From: an uncultured Thermomicrobiales bacterium
GTDB taxonomy: Bacteria; Chloroflexota; Chloroflexia; Thermomicrobiales; Thermomicrobiaceae
Length of the DNA stretch: 8,538 bases
Assembly: GCA_937891245.1 (NCBI GenBank)
Contig: CALAGB010000145.1
Location: forward strand, 1 to 8,538
Direction of reading: 5' to 3'
Under the pieces are notes generated by a model, which worked only from the letters and a program-made list of their open reading frames with translations, was not told the origin of the DNA and searched no databases. This document shows positions 6,801 through 8,538 of this stretch, piece after piece. The first letter of the stretch is position 1. The number at the start of each line of letters is the position of its first letter. A program made the translations under genes and the position numbers.

Positions 6801-6875
6801 CTCCTCTCTCGGACTCACCATCGCTGCGATGCCGCATTATCGCGCCATCGCACGCGCGTGCGCTACCCGAGAGAG
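6801..6875 (-). promoter_or_regulatory. Structured leader of the ligase gene overlapping its ribosome binding site
   Basis: On the transcript, CTCTCTCGG (complement of 6867-6875) can pair perfectly with CCGAGAGAG (complement of 6804-6812). The latter runs into the GAGGAG ribosome binding site (complement of 6801-6806). Between the arms sit a perfect 14-base palindrome, CGCACGCGCGTGCG (6849-6862), and a second inverted pair, GCGATG/CATCGC (6826-6831/6846-6851). Alternative foldings compete for the same bases. This could tune translation of the ligase relative to the DUF4188 gene, or the palindrome could be a regulator's operator. Function is inferred. Confidence 0.4.
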
Positions 6876-6897
6876 CCAGCCGATGTGGGGATTTGGG

Positions 6898-7419
6898 TCA
6901 GTCGCGGGTATTGGCGTGCTCGGCAAAGCGTTGCTGACGCGCTCGGGAGCCGCCTTCACCGGCTTTGATGCTCGATGTCGTCGCAAAGACCGCTGGGCCG
7001 ACCGGCTGGCAGCCCGCCTCGAAGATCGCCTCGGCCGTCTTGACCTGGTAGATCTCGTGGTAGAACGAGATATCTTTCCCGGCGTTCTGCAACAGCCAGC
7101 GCCACCAGCGCATGTGCGGCAAGGTCCGCGCCCATTTGTCCAGATCGTCGTACGAGCGCCAGTACTGGAGCAGGACACCGCTGCCCGGCTCCAGAAGCCG
7201 GCGAGTCAGCAAATGCCCATCCGCTCGAGCCGCTTCGAGCGCCGGTCCCATCTCCTCAGGAATACCAGCCGCATCGTAGCGCCGCTGCCCTTCTTCGCTG
7301 AGAAACTGGACGCCAAAAATGGCGACGCACAGATTCGGATACTCCCAGAGATGGGCGATATAGGCACCGTCATATCCGTTAATCGTGGTCGCGTCAGGAT
7401 CACTCTTCGCAGTGGTCAC
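6898..7419 (-). CDS. DUF4188-family protein (monooxygenase-like alpha/beta-barrel fold)
   Basis: The protein has 173 residues from a GTG start (complement of 7417-7419). That start is chosen because a perfect AGGAGG lies six bases upstream; a longer in-frame ATG start at 7560 has no such site and would add a low-complexity, Arg-rich leader. Family marks: an N-terminal strand (CVAIFGVQFL), a helical segment (EEMGPALEAAR), then LLQYWRSYDDLDKWAR (about 83-98), His102, WWRWLLQN, and ISFYHEIYQV (about 117-126). It ends with EAGCQPVGPAVFA, where many relatives have YxNMPPxGL. DUF4188 proteins are distantly related to dimeric antibiotic-monooxygenase-type barrels. No reaction is established, and the conserved His and Tyr residues may line a ligand pocket. 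It lies 105 bases before the acyl-CoA synthetase gene on the same strand, probably in one transcript. That context hints at handling of a small hydrophobic acid or aldehyde, which is inference only. Confidence 0.82.
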   Translation of the reverse strand: MTTAKSDPDATTINGYDGAYIAHLWEYPNLCVAIFGVQFLSEEGQRRYDAAGIPEEMGPALEAARADGHLLTRRLLEPGSGVLLQYWRSYDDLDKWARTLPHMRWWRWLLQNAGKDISFYHEIYQVKTAEAIFEAGCQPVGPAVFATTSSIKAGEGGSRARQQRFAEHANTRD

Positions 7420-7521
7420 CCGATTCCTCCTATTCAGCATCACAGCCAGCATGAACGAATGCACTCGTCGCCGAGTCGCCGAAATGAGATCAGCGTCGTC
7501 GGACACTGTTGGGGAACCGCG

Positions 7522-7543
7522 TGCCGGCCATGGGCTGCCGGCA
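7522..7543. repeat. Inverted repeat in the gap upstream of the DUF4188 gene
   Basis: TGCCGGC (7522-7528) and GCCGGCA (7537-7543) form a perfect 7-bp stem with an 8-base loop. It lies in the 256-base gap between the small lipoprotein gene's stop and the DUF4188 start, both on the minus strand. It may be a terminator for the upstream pair or an operator for the downstream pair. No T-run or convincing promoter hexamers were seen around it. Confidence 0.3.
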
Positions 7544-7675
7544 AGGCTCTGTTCTAGCACAGCTACACACGACGAGTGTTGCGAAGTAAACCACGCAAAG
7601 GGGCATGCGGTTGGGACATTTCGAACCTGTCATATGCCAAATGGCGCGTTGCGCGGAGGCACGGTTCGCCGGCGC

Positions 7676-8020
7676 TCAACGGGTGCGGATCAGATTACCC
7701 GCTGGATCGAGTTCGACGAAGTGGTGCGTCTTCCCCTGTCGGTAGGCCCGGCACTGGTTCGCCGGTTGATTATCGACGTCTTCGCGCGGATCATGGGCGA
7801 CATCGACTGACCAATCGGGGAGTTTCTGCAACTGCTCGGCGATGCAGGGGCCATTGGTGAAATCAGTCCCGTGCTCCTTCGCCGTGGCATACGCTGCCTG
7901 TGCCATACGCACGGCTTGGGTCCGTTCATCCTGCGAAACCGATGAGCCGCCACAGGCAACGAACGACACGAGCACGCAGATGACGAGCAGAATGCGCGGC
8001 ATCGAACGGCCGATCTCCAT
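7676..8020 (-). CDS. Small conserved lipoprotein with GPC...NQC cysteines
   Basis: This is a 114-aa product if started at the ATG complementary to 8018-8020. A second in-frame ATG (8000-8002) would give MPRILLVICVLVSFVAC directly and is equally possible. Neither has a strong ribosome binding site. The N-terminus is a lipoprotein-type signal with the lipid-accepting Cys in SFVACGG (residue 23). The mature part has a helix (DERTQAVRMAQAAYATAKEH), then FTNGPCIAEQL, DWSVDVAHDPREDVDNQP, NQCRAYRQGKTHHFVELDP and GNLIR. The two cysteines (59 and 90) could form a disulfide outside the cell. From memory this is a recurrent family of unknown function in several bacterial phyla (GPC, DVAHxPR, DN, NQC, HHFVELDPxGxLIR); I know of no assigned activity. 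It begins 13 bases after the stop of the zinc-finger gene, so the two are probably co-transcribed. Confidence 0.8.
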   Translation of the reverse strand: MEIGRSMPRILLVICVLVSFVACGGSSVSQDERTQAVRMAQAAYATAKEHGTDFTNGPCIAEQLQKLPDWSVDVAHDPREDVDNQPANQCRAYRQGKTHHFVELDPAGNLIRTR

Positions 8021-8033
8021 GTTCGCCGGTGCG

Positions 8034-8333
8034 CTACGTCCGGTGCGCCCGCGGACCGTCGATCGCCCAGCGCGAGCCATCGAACATCATCTCATCGACG
8101 TAGCACCAGCCCCATTCCTCGTCCGGCTCGAACGACTTGATGATCGGGTGTTCCGTCGCGTGGAAGTGCTTGGTGGCGTGCTTGTTCTTCGAGCTGTCGC
8201 AGCAGCCGACGTGTCCGCAGATCATGCAGACGCGCAGATGCACCCAGGAATCACCCATCTCCAGGCATTCCTTACAGCCATTCCCACTCGGCGTCACCGC
8301 TTGAATCTGATCAACATGCTCACAGGTATCCAT
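8034..8333 (-). CDS. UBP-type zinc finger protein
   Basis: This 99-aa protein starts at the ATG complementary to 8331-8333, with AAGGAG four bases upstream; a longer frame from 8381 lacks that support. Almost the whole protein is one UBP-type (ubiquitin-hydrolase-like) zinc finger: C4-E-H6, C20-K-E-C23, C36-M-I-C39, then GHVGC44-C45, H52, H56, H58 and H62 (HATKHFHATEH), followed by HPIIKSFEPDEEWGWCYVDE. Enough Cys and His are present for the usual multi-zinc fold. In eukaryotic relatives such as USP5 this domain holds the free C-terminus of ubiquitin through an Arg just after the C-G pair. Here that stretch is CCDSSKN, so ubiquitin binding is unlikely. Bacterial stand-alone versions are common but have no settled role. 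It is followed closely by the small lipoprotein gene, a likely two-gene operon. Confidence 0.9.
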   Translation of the reverse strand: MDTCEHVDQIQAVTPSGNGCKECLEMGDSWVHLRVCMICGHVGCCDSSKNKHATKHFHATEHPIIKSFEPDEEWGWCYVDEMMFDGSRWAIDGPRAHRT

Positions 8334-8428
8334 GATGCTCCTTGTCATATGGCCGGCGATCGCAACGATCAACCGGCGCACTACGATACGTCTATGCTTC
8401 CCATCTTGACGCAGCGCGCGATCCCGCG

Positions 8429-8538
8429 CTAGTGGTCCAGGAGCAGTTCGTCCGCTCGGCCACCGCTCGCGCCCGTTCGAACGGCGCGGTCCAGCCAGCC
8501 GGATGGCGCTTCAGCACAAATCGCGTTCCTACGGCATC
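8429..8538 (-). CDS. Possible C-terminal fragment of an unrecognised gene at the window edge
   Basis: On the minus strand one frame is open from the window edge to a TAG at 8429-8431, giving about 35 codons that end in GGRADELLLDH. Its codons mostly end in G or C, as expected for this genome. A second minus-strand frame is open to 8392 and has similar base use, so the assignment is weak. The 95 bases between this stop and the zinc-finger start would hold that gene's leader. No family is recognised. Confidence 0.22.
   Translation of the reverse strand, partial: CRRNAICAEAPSGWLDRAVRTGASGGRADELLLDH

Noticed and set aside
6454..7557. Plus-strand open frame of 367 codons antisense to the ligase and DUF4188 genes
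   Set aside because: It overlaps two well-supported minus-strand genes with intact family motifs and clear ribosome binding sites. Its translation is Arg/His-rich with no recognisable domain, as expected of a GC-rich shadow frame.
7842..8432. Plus-strand open frame of 196 codons near the right end
   Set aside because: It is antisense to the zinc-finger and small lipoprotein genes, both with clear family residues. It has no ribosome binding site and no domain.

Overview
The window is GC-rich bacterial DNA with good Shine-Dalgarno sites and compact genes. No rRNA, tRNA or CRISPR array was seen. The gene families (a GGT-type Ntn hydrolase, an IS5-family element, a DUF4367 lipoprotein, a bacterial UBP zinc finger) would fit a Chloroflexota or Thermomicrobia-like soil or hot-spring bacterium. 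That placement is inference from family knowledge; no marker gene confirms it.

Layout, plus strand first. The window opens inside an Lrp/AsnC-family regulator. It is followed by a well-formed sigma70-type promoter and a gene for a gamma-glutamyltransferase-family Ntn hydrolase. The autocatalytic Thr is present, but nearly every residue that grips the gamma-glutamyl group in E. coli GGT is replaced. After a gene-poor stretch comes a small gene of unknown function that has been cut in two by a complete 878-bp IS5-family insertion sequence. The element has perfect terminal repeats, a CTAG target duplication and an intact DDE transposase on the minus strand. Removing the element plus one CTAG copy restores one uninterrupted frame of about 185 codons. 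Just downstream is a lipoprotein with a DUF4367-like C-terminal domain. Its middle domain resembles the protein broken by the IS, so the two may have been tandem related surface proteins.

From about 5270 to the end every gene is on the minus strand. In transcription order these are a possible partial gene at the right edge, a 99-aa UBP-type zinc-finger protein, a small two-cysteine lipoprotein, a DUF4188-family protein (dimeric alpha/beta-barrel monooxygenase-like fold), and an acyl-CoA synthetase of the AMP-binding superfamily. The zinc finger and small lipoprotein are almost contiguous and look like an operon. The DUF4188 gene and the ligase look like a second pair. They are separated by about 105 bases rich in inverted repeats, one of which runs into the ligase's ribosome binding site.

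No clear new multi-gene system was found. The points most worth a second look are the altered substrate pocket of the GGT homologue, the cleanly reversible IS disruption next to a related lipoprotein gene, the structured leader of the ligase, and the zinc-finger/lipoprotein pair.
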